Below are positions 6,556 through 15,176 of a stretch of DNA of 32,372 nt, piece after piece. Location: the NCBI GenBank assembly GCA_024763455.1, contig JANTFL010000019.1, positions 1 through 32,372 of the forward strand, given 5' to 3'. Source of the DNA: Sediminispirochaeta sp. (GTDB taxonomy: Bacteria > Spirochaetota > Spirochaetia > B11-G9). The translations under genes were made by a program, and so were the position numbers. The notes under the pieces were generated by a model that was given only the letters and a program-made list of their open reading frames with translations, was not told the origin of the DNA and made no database searches. Position 1 is the stretch's first letter. Every line of letters begins with the position of its first letter.

Positions 6556-8611
6556 TACGGTACTCCTTTTTAAACATGATTCCTGCAGTAGGACAAACAT
6601 TAACACACTCACCGCAGCCATCGCAGCTCGTATTAACAAGTGAACGGCCGAAGGGTGCTGTCATTCGGGTGGTAAATCCTCTGCCGACATAACTCAGCAC
6701 GTTAAAACCCTTGATTTCAGCACAGGCTCTGACACATGCACCGCAGTTAATACACTTGTTGATCTCCATCTTTATCTTTTCATGAGAGTAGTCAACCTGA
6801 TAAGAGCGGATCTCTCCGCCAAAGTACTGCTGGTCTGCATTATACTTTGTTGAGTAGTCTCTCAGCTTACAGTTATCAGCAGCATCACACCCGCACTCAA
6901 GACATCTTGCAGCTTCTTCTCTGGCCCTTTCTTTTGAAAATCCAGTCTCAATCTCTTGGAAGGTAGTCACCCGCTTTGCTGTTTCAATGACAGGCATTTT
7001 AACTTTATCAACCTTTTCAATACCCCTGAAGAGTTCTTCACTTACCTGATCCAGAGGACCCATGGTCGAGTTAAAAAGTACCGGCTCTCCGGTCACTTCC
7101 TCCCCGTTGAGATACTGGTTAACCGAATAGGCTGTTCTCCTGCCGTTACCCACAGCCCTTACTGCAATATCAGCTCCGGTCTGACAGTCGCCGCAGGCAA
7201 ATATTCCGGGCCTGTCAGTCATAAAGGTTTTGGGATCAGTTTGGACTGTTCCCCACCGGGTAAGTCCTACTCCGGTATCTATTATTCCATCAGGAACAAC
7301 CTTCTGACCTATGGCGCTTATAACCGCCGATGCCTCAATCTCAAACTCCGATCCCTTCACAGGAACAGGGCGCCTTCTGCCGCTGGCATCGGGTTCACCA
7401 AGCTCCATTCTTATACAGGAAACCTTTACTCCGGCTCCGCTTTCCTCCAGTTTTACCGGTGCGGCAAGAAATCTAATTTCCACCCCTTCTTCTATTGCTT
7501 CATCTATCTCAAAGCTGCTGGCGGGCATCTCCGCTCTTGTTCTGCGGTAAAGGATGGTTGCCTTTGCTCCTGTTCTTACAGCACTCCGTGCAACGTCAAT
7601 TGCGGTGTTTCCGCCCCCGACAACAACCACGTTATCTCCGATATCGGGCTCCTGACCTTCTGCAAGCTTTCCCAGGTAGTCGATTCCGGAATACACACCT
7701 TTACTATCTTCCCCTTCCACCCGCATGGATGAAGCCCCCTGAGCTCCAATAGCAATGATAATGGAATCGTAATCAGCCTCAAGCTTTTTGGCCATAATAT
7801 CTTTCCCTACCACTGTATTGTATCTAACCTCTACGCCGAGGCGTTCAATTGCATCGAATTCATCCTTCAACGTCTGGTCGGTCAGCCTGTAGTAGGGGAT
7901 ACCGTACCGCATCATTCCACCGGATTTTTCGTGAGCTTCAAAGACAGTAACTTCGTGCCCCTCAAGTTTCAGGTAATAAGCTGCACTCATTCCGGCAGGG
8001 CCGGCGCCTATAATTGCGACTTTTTTACCCGTCGGGGGTGCGCACGTAGGCAGCTGAGCTTCTCCGAGTTCTTCAAGTTCCGTATCAGAGATATACCTTT
8101 TCATGTAGCAGATGGAAACAGAGTCCTCAACTCTGTTCCTCCGGCAGGCTGTCTCACAGGGACGGGGACAGACCCTTCCAAGAGCACCGGGGAAGGGAGC
8201 TTTCTCCCGGATAAGCTTTGCAGCTTCCAGTTCCTTTTCGTCCCGTACCAGGGCAAGAAATCCCCTAATGTCGATGGACGCAGGGCACGCATCCTCACAG
8301 GGAGGAAGACAGTCTCCGCAGTGATCGGAAAGGAGCAGGTTTAAAGCCATCCTGCGGCTCTCGTTTATCTCCTCCGATTCAACTGTAACAGACATCCCCT
8401 CCCGTACCTTGGTTGCACAGGAAGGAACAAGGTTGCCTCTGCCCCCTTCAACTTTTACGGCACAGAGGAAGCAGCTGGTAAAATGCTCCAGATTATCTGA
8501 ATGACAGAGAGTTGGGACTTCAAATCCCACCTGGGTAGCCGCCTGCAGAATCGTCGAGCCCTCTTCTATCTTTGTATCTATTCCGTTTATCTTTACATTA
8601 ACCAATCCCAT
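6539..8611 (-). CDS. stnC: GltD-like flavoprotein fused to ferredoxin domains (putative StnC)
   Basis: A 690-residue multidomain electron carrier. Order: [2Fe-2S] domain with C36, C47, C50, C65; GltD-type iron-sulphur helical domain with C98, C101, C105, C109 and C148, C152, C156; FAD site GAGPAG (202-207); NAD(P) site GGGNTA (332-337) followed by YRRTRAEMP, the Arg pair favouring NADPH; FAD closing motif GIFACGDC (469-476); and a C-terminal double [4Fe-4S] domain (C620, C623, C626, C630; C663, C666, C669, C673). No [FeFe]-hydrogenase H-cluster motif is present. With NuoE- and NuoF-like partners it fits StnC of the Sporomusa-type transhydrogenase, where this subunit handles NADP(H). Start and upstream stop overlap (TAATG). 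The symbol is provisional. Confidence 0.85.
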   Translation of the reverse strand: MGLVNVKINGIDTKIEEGSTILQAATQVGFEVPTLCHSDNLEHFTSCFLCAVKVEGGRGNLVPSCATKVREGMSVTVESEEINESRRMALNLLLSDHCGDCLPPCEDACPASIDIRGFLALVRDEKELEAAKLIREKAPFPGALGRVCPRPCETACRRNRVEDSVSICYMKRYISDTELEELGEAQLPTCAPPTGKKVAIIGAGPAGMSAAYYLKLEGHEVTVFEAHEKSGGMMRYGIPYYRLTDQTLKDEFDAIERLGVEVRYNTVVGKDIMAKKLEADYDSIIIAIGAQGASSMRVEGEDSKGVYSGIDYLGKLAEGQEPDIGDNVVVVGGGNTAIDVARSAVRTGAKATILYRRTRAEMPASSFEIDEAIEEGVEIRFLAAPVKLEESGAGVKVSCIRMELGEPDASGRRRPVPVKGSEFEIEASAVISAIGQKVVPDGIIDTGVGLTRWGTVQTDPKTFMTDRPGIFACGDCQTGADIAVRAVGNGRRTAYSVNQYLNGEEVTGEPVLFNSTMGPLDQVSEELFRGIEKVDKVKMPVIETAKRVTTFQEIETGFSKERAREEAARCLECGCDAADNCKLRDYSTKYNADQQYFGGEIRSYQVDYSHEKIKMEINKCINCGACVRACAEIKGFNVLSYVGRGFTTRMTAPFGRSLVNTSCDGCGECVNVCPTAGIMFKKEYRNESKV

Positions 8612-10365
8612 TACACCACCTCTATTGCATCAAAATTACAGGTCTCAATACAGAGTCCGCAGCGCGTACATACCTCAGGGTCTATTTCATGGGGTTTTTT
8701 AACCTCTCCTGAAATGGCACTAACCGGACATACCCTTGCGCAGGCAGTACAGCCGGTACATTTTTCCGTAATTATTTGTATGGTTATAAGCGGTTTGCAT
8801 ACCCCAGCCGGACATTTTTTGTCAAAAATATGAGCTTCGTACTCCTCCCGGAAGTATTTTAAGGTTGTCAATACAGGATTCGGAGCGAGCTGGCCGAGTC
8901 CGCAAAGAGAAGTTTTCTGCACATGATGAGCCAATTCCTCCAGCTTATCAAGGTCATCCGGAACTCCTTTCCCTTCAGTAATACGGGTTAGAATCTCAAG
9001 CATTCTCTTGGTTCCGACTCTGCAGAAGGTACACTTTCCGCAGGACTCGTTCTGGGTAAATGCAAGAAAGTAACGGGCAACATCCACCATACAGGTTTTA
9101 TCGTCCATTACTACAAGTCCGCCGGATCCCATAATAGCTCCGGTCTCATTGATCGAGTCATAATCGATGGGAGTGTCAAACATGCTGGCAGGAATACATC
9201 CTCCTGCTGGACCACCCATTTGAACAGCTTTTACCGGCCTGCCGGAATCAGTTCCGCCGCCGATTTCCTCTACAATCTCTTTAATGGACAGTCCCATGGG
9301 AACCTCAATCAGCCCGCCCCTCTTGATCTTTCCGGCAAGTGCAAAAACCTTGGTTCCATAGCTGTTCTTAAAAGAGTACTTATTGTAACTCTCCGGTCCG
9401 TTAAGGATGATAAACGGAACGTTTGCATAGGTTTCCACGTTATTTATATTCGTGGGAGACTGCTGTATTCCCGATTCAGCCGGAAAGGGGGGACGGAGCC
9501 GGGGCATCCCCCGTTTCCCCTCAATGGAAGCCATAAGAGCCGTTTCCTCACCGCAGACAAAAGCACCGGCACCTTCTTTTACATGGACATGAAAAGAAAA
9601 ATCTGTACCGAGAATACTATCCCCCAAAAAGTTCCGCTCTTTTGCTTCGGCTATCGCTTTGTTCAGCCGTTTTATTGCAAGAGGATACTCAGCTCTGCAG
9701 TAGATAACCCCTTCCTGAGCTCCTGTTGCGTAGGATGCGATGAGCATCCCCTCCAAAACCTTATGGGGATCTCCTTCAAGAACACTGCGGTCCATAAAGG
9801 CTCCCGGATCTCCCTCGTCGGCATTACATACGAGGAACTTTTTCTCCCCCTTTGCTCCGGCCAAAAAGGACCATTTTTGTCCGGTTAAAAACCCTGCCCC
9901 TCCCCTGCCGCGGAGACCCGATTCTTTCATAATTTCTATTATTTTTGCGGGTTCATATTCGTTAACTGCTTTTTCAAGAGCCTTATATCCATTAACAGAC
10001 AGGTAATCATCTATACTTTCGGGATTTATTATTCCGCAGTTTTTTAAGACAATCTTTACCTGACGATCCAGGTATTCCTTCCCCTCCGGAGTAGTGGTTA
10101 CGACATGATCCTCAGGCAGATCACCGCTTTCCAAAGAAGCAATAATCCTGTCAGCAAACTTTTTGTCAACAGACCCGTACCGTATCCTCTCACCGCCCCG
10201 CACAACTTCAACAATAGGTTCTGCATAACACATCCCAACACAGGAGGTAACTTCAAGATCAAGTTTATCAGAGGCAGTATTTTCTCTCAGATGATCGTAG
10301 ATATCCTGTGCACCGGCCGCAATCCCGCATGACCCCAGCCCAACGTAGACCTTAGTTTTTTCCAT
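8611..10365 (-). CDS. stnB: NuoF-like flavoprotein subunit (putative StnB)
   Basis: A 584-residue subunit. Residues 1-90 form a thioredoxin-like [2Fe-2S] domain with only three obvious cysteines (C13, C42, C46). The NuoF core has the NADH/FMN site GRGGAGF (153-159), NADEGDPGAF (181-190), and the [4Fe-4S] ligands C442, C445, C448 and C488. Two [4Fe-4S] clusters at the C-terminus have C536-C546 and C566-C576. This is the HydB/HndC/StnB layout, not that of respiratory complex I, which lacks the terminal ferredoxin domain. In such complexes the FMN is the site where electrons are split between NAD and ferredoxin. AAGGA precedes ATG 10365; the gene overlaps the NuoE-like gene by 14 bp and ends in TAATG with the next. 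Confidence 0.9.
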   Translation of the reverse strand: MEKTKVYVGLGSCGIAAGAQDIYDHLRENTASDKLDLEVTSCVGMCYAEPIVEVVRGGERIRYGSVDKKFADRIIASLESGDLPEDHVVTTTPEGKEYLDRQVKIVLKNCGIINPESIDDYLSVNGYKALEKAVNEYEPAKIIEIMKESGLRGRGGAGFLTGQKWSFLAGAKGEKKFLVCNADEGDPGAFMDRSVLEGDPHKVLEGMLIASYATGAQEGVIYCRAEYPLAIKRLNKAIAEAKERNFLGDSILGTDFSFHVHVKEGAGAFVCGEETALMASIEGKRGMPRLRPPFPAESGIQQSPTNINNVETYANVPFIILNGPESYNKYSFKNSYGTKVFALAGKIKRGGLIEVPMGLSIKEIVEEIGGGTDSGRPVKAVQMGGPAGGCIPASMFDTPIDYDSINETGAIMGSGGLVVMDDKTCMVDVARYFLAFTQNESCGKCTFCRVGTKRMLEILTRITEGKGVPDDLDKLEELAHHVQKTSLCGLGQLAPNPVLTTLKYFREEYEAHIFDKKCPAGVCKPLITIQIITEKCTGCTACARVCPVSAISGEVKKPHEIDPEVCTRCGLCIETCNFDAIEVV

Positions 10366-10840
10366 CTCTGTATCCTTTTATCAGTTTCTTCACCTTGGAA
10401 GATGTCAACTTTCCAAAGACCTTTCCATCTATCATTACTACCGGAGCCAGTGAACAGCAGCCAAGACATGCAACAGTTTCCATGGTAAACTCCATATCGG
10501 AGGTAGTTCCCTCCCCTTCAAGACCAAGCTCCTCACAAAGTGCCGATGAAAGCATATCTGCACCCTGAACGTGGCAGGCTGTCCCCTTGCAGACTTTTAT
10601 GAGATGCTTGCCCATCGGGGTAAATCGGAATTGGGAATAAAAGGTTGCGACCCCGTATATATCCGCGACGGGGACGTTGATTTCTTCAGCAACAGCCTCC
10701 ACCAGATCCTCAGGAAGATAATTATGCCGTTTCTGGATCTCCTGTAACAAGGGTATTACCTTATCAGGACCAGATCCTACCAGTGCTACAATCTCCCGTG
10801 CTTCATCTGCTGCCACATAAGCAGCATTCTCTACACCCAT
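10352..10840 (-). CDS. stnA: NuoE-like [2Fe-2S] subunit (putative StnA)
   Basis: A 162-residue thioredoxin-fold ferredoxin. A helical N-terminal half (residues 10-80, with VYGVATFYSQF-like stretch at 61-71) leads to the cluster domain with VCKGTACHVQG (C84, C89) and ACLGCCSLAP (C125, C129), the C-x4-C and C-x3-C pattern of NuoE/HydC/HndA. It relays or stores electrons next to the FMN of the NuoF-like partner. I chose ATG 10840 because AGGAG lies exactly 6 nt upstream; an in-frame TTG two codons earlier is less likely. It is first of three tightly overlapping redox genes and begins 26 bp after the chemoreceptor gene, with no terminator between. Confidence 0.9.
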   Translation of the reverse strand: MGVENAAYVAADEAREIVALVGSGPDKVIPLLQEIQKRHNYLPEDLVEAVAEEINVPVADIYGVATFYSQFRFTPMGKHLIKVCKGTACHVQGADMLSSALCEELGLEGEGTTSDMEFTMETVACLGCCSLAPVVMIDGKVFGKLTSSKVKKLIKGYRDGKN

Positions 10841-10866
10841 CTTCAACTCCTATTGGTATTTTTTTA

Positions 10867-12642
10867 TTAAACAATAAACTTTTCTGTTTCTTTTTTGAGT
10901 TCATCCACAATAGTATCAAGGCTGGTCGAATGGGAGACCATTTCGCCGGCTGCTGTGCTAATCTCATCAGAACCGTTTTCCATTGCCAGCATCCCTTCAG
11001 TAACTTTATCTGCAAGCTCTTTCAGTGCAAGCTGCGATTCAGCTACATGTCTGGAACCTTCTGCCATTTCTGATGTGGCATTCTTTATCGTTTCCGATAC
11101 ATCCTGGAGAACGATCATTGCCTTTTGGATTTGCTCTCCCCCAATGGTAATTTCTTCAACACTGCCGGCAATTTCCGAAAAAGCGTTCCTGGTTTCCCCT
11201 ATTTCACGATCCATTACCTTAAAAGCAGCAACCTTTTTCTCCGCCACTTTTCCGGTATTTATTATCCCTTCCTCAATCTCCTTTATTGAACGTGAAATAC
11301 TTGCCGAATTTTGGGCTGCAGTATCTGCGAGTTTCCGTATTTCTTCTGCTACTACGGCAAATCCTTTGCCTGCATCACCGGCATGTGCAGCTTCGATAGC
11401 AGCATTCATCGACAGCAGGTTTGTCTGAGAGGCAATGGACTGTATTACCAACGCCATCTCGGAGATCTCACCTATTCTATCAGTCACTTCCCTGTTAAAA
11501 ACTTCATCGGTTTCGGCAGAAGCATCATTGCCGTCTTTCATTGCCTGAACGAGGTTTTCAACAGCTTTGGTCTTCTTTTTGGTTATCTGATTAACACTTT
11601 CCAGCGAGGAGATCATCTCAACGATCGATGCGGTAGATTCTTCTACCATTGAAGCCTGTTCAATTATCTGCTTGTCAATACTGTTGATATTTGCAGTGAT
11701 CTGTTCCATAGCAGCAACATTTTCAGAAATAGTACCACCCATCTTTTCATTGTTTTTAAGAAGCAATGCTATGTTCGTACGGATACTGCTTATTGCTGCA
11801 GAGGTCTCTTCTGCTGAAGAGACAAGTGAATTTTTCACATGTTCTGTTTCATCAGCTGCTGATTTCAACCCAGAAATTAACCCACGAAGCTCATTGAAAC
11901 TGCCGGAAAAATTCTCAGCAATCTCCCCGAATTCATCTTTTCTTTTTTTTACAGAAAAAGGTGCAATATCCATTGAAGCAAGTTTTTCCGAATAATTTCC
12001 GATAACCAGAATCCCCCGCTTGAAAGAAATAAAAACGTGCAGACCAATAACAAGACTGATAAGAAAAATCACTGCTCCCAGAATAGAGAGCATTTTACCA
12101 ATATCCATCTGATGCACTAAAAGAGCATCTAATGTACTGTTAAATACACCACTTCGAAACTCAAGTTGATCATCCACAAGGTTCGTCAGTGTATCAGCTA
12201 CCGGGTCGAATCGGGACATCCATTCATTGCCGGCAGCTCTGCCGTTCTGGGCATACTCTTTTACCATCCTGGTACCAATTGCATGATACTCTAAAAGTAT
12301 TTTTTTTACTTCCTTTAGCTGGTCGGCAAGCTTGGTTTTACCAGCATTCTGCTTTCGCAGTATATCTCTGTCCAAAACTTCTTGAGCCGAATCGAAGAAG
12401 TTGTCAGCTTCATCCAGCCCTTCTGAGGATCCGGTAGCAGCAGCATCGGTAAACCACTGCTGAATCTGAAGAATACTAAGCTTCAGGCGGATCATATCAT
12501 TTTGTGAAGCAGTAACTTCATCCTTAATAAACCGTATTGCTTCAACCGAGTCAACAACTCGTACGATGGTAAAGAGAGAGAGAAAGAGAACTGCACTGAT
12601 AATAACAATATATGAACCTGCTAGTTTGATCCTGATTTTCAT
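10867..12642 (-). CDS. Methyl-accepting chemotaxis protein
   Basis: A 591-residue receptor. TM1 is at about residues 9-28 and TM2 at about 184-206; between them lies a mainly helical periplasmic sensor of about 150 residues containing LKLSILQIQQWFTDAAAT (54-71), a motif seen in many MCPs of anaerobes. A HAMP-like stretch follows, then a long coiled coil with the signalling tip IASQTNLLSMNAAIEAAHAG and VVAEEIRKLAD, which binds CheA and CheW. It would sit at the cell pole and steer flagellar rotation. A strong promoter (12680-12708) drives it. No terminator separates it from the redox genes downstream, so an energy- or redox-related stimulus is possible but unproved. Confidence 0.95.
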   Translation of the reverse strand: MKIRIKLAGSYIVIISAVLFLSLFTIVRVVDSVEAIRFIKDEVTASQNDMIRLKLSILQIQQWFTDAAATGSSEGLDEADNFFDSAQEVLDRDILRKQNAGKTKLADQLKEVKKILLEYHAIGTRMVKEYAQNGRAAGNEWMSRFDPVADTLTNLVDDQLEFRSGVFNSTLDALLVHQMDIGKMLSILGAVIFLISLVIGLHVFISFKRGILVIGNYSEKLASMDIAPFSVKKRKDEFGEIAENFSGSFNELRGLISGLKSAADETEHVKNSLVSSAEETSAAISSIRTNIALLLKNNEKMGGTISENVAAMEQITANINSIDKQIIEQASMVEESTASIVEMISSLESVNQITKKKTKAVENLVQAMKDGNDASAETDEVFNREVTDRIGEISEMALVIQSIASQTNLLSMNAAIEAAHAGDAGKGFAVVAEEIRKLADTAAQNSASISRSIKEIEEGIINTGKVAEKKVAAFKVMDREIGETRNAFSEIAGSVEEITIGGEQIQKAMIVLQDVSETIKNATSEMAEGSRHVAESQLALKELADKVTEGMLAMENGSDEISTAAGEMVSHSTSLDTIVDELKKETEKFIV

Positions 12643-12679
12643 GTTTTACTCTTCATTTTGTATGGTACTGGATGTAGAG

Positions 12680-12708
12680 ATTCTATTACATGAGGTAGCG
12701 TATGTCAA
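12680..12708 (-). promoter_or_regulatory. Promoter of the chemoreceptor-transhydrogenase operon
   Basis: On the minus strand TTGACA (complement of 12703-12708), a 17-bp spacer and TAGAAT (complement of 12680-12685) match the housekeeping consensus 6/6 and 5/6. The start is predicted near 12673, about 31 nt before the ATG at 12642. It could drive all genes down to 6187, as no other clear promoter or terminator lies between them. Confidence 0.65.
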
Positions 12709-12716
12709 AAGAAAGT

Positions 12717-13349
12717 TTACAACTGTTCTGACTGTATTATGGATACCCCGGCTTTTAGCATCTCTTCCCGTTTCTCTGCCTGAAAACCTTCCGGGAAGTT
12801 CACCGCCCTGGTTAAATCCTCAACCACAAACGTGTTGAACCCCAATCCGACAGCATCCATTGCACTGAAGAAAACACACCAGTCAAAAGCAAGGCCGGAA
12901 AAGTAGAGATCGGTTAGACCCAGTTCCCTCAAATAACCTGCCAGTCCGGTGGAGGTCTTTTTATCATTTTCGAAAAAAGCTGAGTATGAGTCAAGCTTTA
13001 TTCCCCTTCCCTTTCTGAGAATAAGATCACCTTTTTCTACCCCCAGAAAGGGATGAAAAGCGGCCCCCTCTGTATTTTCCAGACAATGATCCGGCCACAG
13101 AGTCTGAAGACCGTTTCTGGTTTCAATAATTTCAAGCGGCTTCCTGTGATGAGTTGATGCGAAGGAAATGTGATTAACAGGATGCCAGTCCGCAGTAAAA
13201 ACAATTTTTGCGAACAGATCCTCCTGGAGCAAAACATTTATACCGGGAACTATTTCTTCGCCGTTCTTAACCTCCAGAGCACCCCCGCTACAGAAATCAT
13301 TCTGAACATCCACAATAATAAAAGCGCTTTTTTCTTTGTTAATTTCCAT
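12717..13349 (-). CDS. pncA: Nicotinamidase
   Basis: A 210-residue isochorismatase-fold hydrolase that turns nicotinamide into nicotinate for NAD salvage. The catalytic triad is complete: D14 in DVQNDF, K113 in RKG, and C158 in GLAFDWCV. Metal ligands D54 and H56 (DWH) and the conserved LWPDHC (84-89) point to nicotinamidase and not to isochorismatase. I chose ATG 13349, which has a G-rich ribosome-binding site (AGGGGGGAT) 5 nt upstream; an ATG seven codons earlier would place that site inside the gene. It lies alone, upstream of the chemoreceptor gene and divergent from the receiver gene. Length is normal. Confidence 0.92.
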   Translation of the reverse strand: MEINKEKSAFIIVDVQNDFCSGGALEVKNGEEIVPGINVLLQEDLFAKIVFTADWHPVNHISFASTHHRKPLEIIETRNGLQTLWPDHCLENTEGAAFHPFLGVEKGDLILRKGRGIKLDSYSAFFENDKKTSTGLAGYLRELGLTDLYFSGLAFDWCVFFSAMDAVGLGFNTFVVEDLTRAVNFPEGFQAEKREEMLKAGVSIIQSEQL

Positions 13350-13413
13350 ACAAATCCCCCCTAGAAACATTAATACAAACAGGTAAAATTTTAAAGTAAA
13401 ATTACTGCTTTTG

Positions 13414-13443
13414 TTTACATAAACCGGAGTTATGTAGTATCAT
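13414..13443 (+). promoter_or_regulatory. Promoter of the receiver-biotin transporter operon
   Basis: TTTACA (13414-13419), an 18-bp spacer and TATCAT (13438-13443) give 5/6 matches each. The start would be near 13450, about 26 nt before the TTG start of the receiver gene. I see no biotin-repressor-like long inverted repeat here. Confidence 0.5.
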
Positions 13444-13475
13444 ACCTCAACAAATTCTAGATTCTGGAGATAATT

Positions 13476-13859
13476 TTGAGCACCGTTCTTATCGTAGATG
13501 ATGACAGTAACTTAAGAAAGATGATAACCAAAGGGCTTGTAAGGCTTGGATATCAAACCTTGGAAGCCGAAAACGGTATCAAAGCCCTTGAGATACTTCA
13601 GGAAAATACTGTTTCCGTCATCATAATGGACTTGATTATGCCTGAAAAAGGGGGTGTTGAGACCCTCATGGAGGTGCATGATAAGTATCCCGGCATAAAA
13701 CTTATAGCTATCTCCGGAAAGGTTGAAACCAACAGCGATCCTGTTCACCGTATTGCAGACCAGTTCGGCGTTGATGCTGTATTTGCAAAACCTTTTGAAA
13801 TTTTTGATCTTCTTAAATTACTCCAGGAGTTAGCTCCGATAGAAAAAGGGATATCGTAA
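13476..13859 (+). CDS. CheY-like stand-alone response-regulator receiver
   Basis: A 127-residue receiver domain with no output domain. The acidic pocket D8-D10 (VDDD), phospho-acceptor D52 (MDLIMP), Ser80 and Lys105 (AKPF) are all present, so it should accept phosphate from a histidine kinase. The start is TTG at 13476, with GGAG 6 nt upstream; no better start exists. Single receivers act as flagellar-switch binders, phosphate shuttles or sinks; the longer Ser-Gly-Lys loop after strand 4 does not identify which. The bioY gene begins 2 bp after its stop, so the two are almost surely one transcript. No kinase gene is near. Confidence 0.92.
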   Translation: MSTVLIVDDDSNLRKMITKGLVRLGYQTLEAENGIKALEILQENTVSVIIMDLIMPEKGGVETLMEVHDKYPGIKLIAISGKVETNSDPVHRIADQFGVDAVFAKPFEIFDLLKLLQELAPIEKGIS

Positions 13860-13861
13860 TT

Positions 13862-14425
13862 ATGTCTTCGAAAATACTTTCCCTGCGATCAACCGTTCTT
13901 ATTGCACTCTTCACCGCCCTTATCGCTGTAGGAGCGTATATTGCGGTTCCTGTAGGTCCTGTTCCAATCGTACTGCAGAATTTTTTTGTGCTTCTTGCGG
14001 GAACATTATTAGGCAGCAGGAAAGGACTTTCCGTAGTTGTAACATATCTTGTTCTCGGGGCAATAGGGCTTCCTGTATTTCATAACGGAACCGGAGGCAT
14101 GGGAATAATTCTTGGGCCGACGGGTGGATATCTCATTGGATACATCCCGGCAGTTGTGGTAACCGGATTAATCGCAGGAAGAAAAGCCGGAGATTCAAAG
14201 AACTCTGCCCTTTTTATTCTGCTGGGAACACTGAGCGGAGCAGTAGTTGTATACCTGTGTGGTGTTCCATGGTTAAAATACAACCTTGATATGGCATGGG
14301 GCAAAGCTCTTTCGGCAGGGATGATTCCATTTTTAATAGGGGACGCAGTCAAAGTTGCAGCAGTGGTTCCTATAACCCGATGGTTAAAACCTGCTATAGA
14401 CAGTCTTGAAAATGAAACTGCTTGA
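13862..14425 (+). CDS. bioY: BioY, biotin-binding S component of an ECF transporter
   Basis: A 187-residue membrane protein with about six helices. The N-terminal stretch VGAYIAVPVGPVPIVLQNFFVLLAGTLLG (positions about 21-49) and GPTGGYLIGY (about 88-97) are BioY hallmarks that line the biotin site. It captures biotin at the outer face of the inner membrane and hands it over with the ATPase and EcfT genes that follow. ATG 13862 comes 2 bp after the receiver stop with AAGGGAT as ribosome-binding site. The gene overlaps the ATPase gene by 14 bp. The full bioY-M-N set suggests a dedicated transporter, in an organism that scavenges biotin. Confidence 0.95.
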   Translation: MSSKILSLRSTVLIALFTALIAVGAYIAVPVGPVPIVLQNFFVLLAGTLLGSRKGLSVVVTYLVLGAIGLPVFHNGTGGMGIILGPTGGYLIGYIPAVVVTGLIAGRKAGDSKNSALFILLGTLSGAVVVYLCGVPWLKYNLDMAWGKALSAGMIPFLIGDAVKVAAVVPITRWLKPAIDSLENETA

Positions 14426-15176
14426 GGTAGATAATCTGTCCCACCGATTTATGGACGGGACTGAAGCCTTGAAAAAAGTCACTTTTTCTGTAGAAAGCGG
14501 TGAATTCCTGGTGATATCCGGGAAGAACGGCTCTGGAAAGAGTGTTTTAATGCATCATTTAAATGGTCTTTTAAAGCCTACTTCCGGGAGGGTACTTTTC
14601 AATGGGCAGCCTATTTTCAAAGATATTCTTTCAGTCAGACAGAAGATAGGTCTAGTCTTTCAAAACTCAAACTCCCAGATAATAAGCCAGACTGTAGAAA
14701 TGGATGCTGCTTTCGGTCCGGAAAACCTGAATTTACCAAAAGCCGAGGTTAAGAAACGGGTTGATTCATCGTTACAACACGTCGGACTTGACGATAAACG
14801 GAAGCATTACACCAGATCTTTGTCGGGGGGAGAAAAAAAGAGGCTTGCCATAGCAGGTATTCTCGCAATGGAACCTGAGATTATCATCCTGGATGAGCCG
14901 TTTACAAATCTGGATCTTCCCGGAGTTGAGCAGATCCTCGAAAAAATTATAGAGCTGAACAGAAAAGGACACACGGTTATCTGTATCACCCATGAACTTG
15001 AAAAGATGCTCGCCCATGCAGACAGACTGATAATCATGAACGAAGGGAAGATAGTCTGCGACGATATACCGGGAAAGGCTCTGATCTCAGCCACATCCTA
15101 CGGGATTAGAATCCCCGGAGACGCGGAGAAGGAAGATCCTGCCGACATACTAAAAAGGATGACCTGGCTTGGCTGA
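14412..15176 (+). CDS. bioM: BioM/EcfA, ATPase of the biotin ECF transporter
   Basis: A 254-residue ABC ATPase of the CbiO/EcfA type. Motifs in order: Walker A GKNGSGKS (about residues 38-45), Q-loop LVFQNSN (about 82-88), signature LSGGEKKRLAIAG (about 137-149), Walker B IIILDEPFTNLD (about 158-169) and the switch His in CITHE. It drives biotin uptake with BioY and BioN. ATG 14412 overlaps the end of bioY; an in-frame TTG two codons upstream is possible but has no advantage. Only one ATPase gene is present, as in other BioMNY systems, so it should act as a homodimer. Confidence 0.93.
   Translation: MKLLEVDNLSHRFMDGTEALKKVTFSVESGEFLVISGKNGSGKSVLMHHLNGLLKPTSGRVLFNGQPIFKDILSVRQKIGLVFQNSNSQIISQTVEMDAAFGPENLNLPKAEVKKRVDSSLQHVGLDDKRKHYTRSLSGGEKKRLAIAGILAMEPEIIILDEPFTNLDLPGVEQILEKIIELNRKGHTVICITHELEKMLAHADRLIIMNEGKIVCDDIPGKALISATSYGIRIPGDAEKEDPADILKRMTWLG

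Noticed and set aside
6539..10840. NAD-dependent [FeFe]-hydrogenase (HydABC/Hnd) reading of the redox cluster
   Set aside because: None of the three proteins has H-cluster motifs; the third subunit is a GltD-type flavoprotein.
8611..10840. Part of respiratory complex I (nuoE-nuoF)
   Set aside because: No other nuo genes are near, and the NuoF-like protein has an N-terminal thioredoxin-like and a C-terminal ferredoxin domain as in soluble bifurcating complexes.
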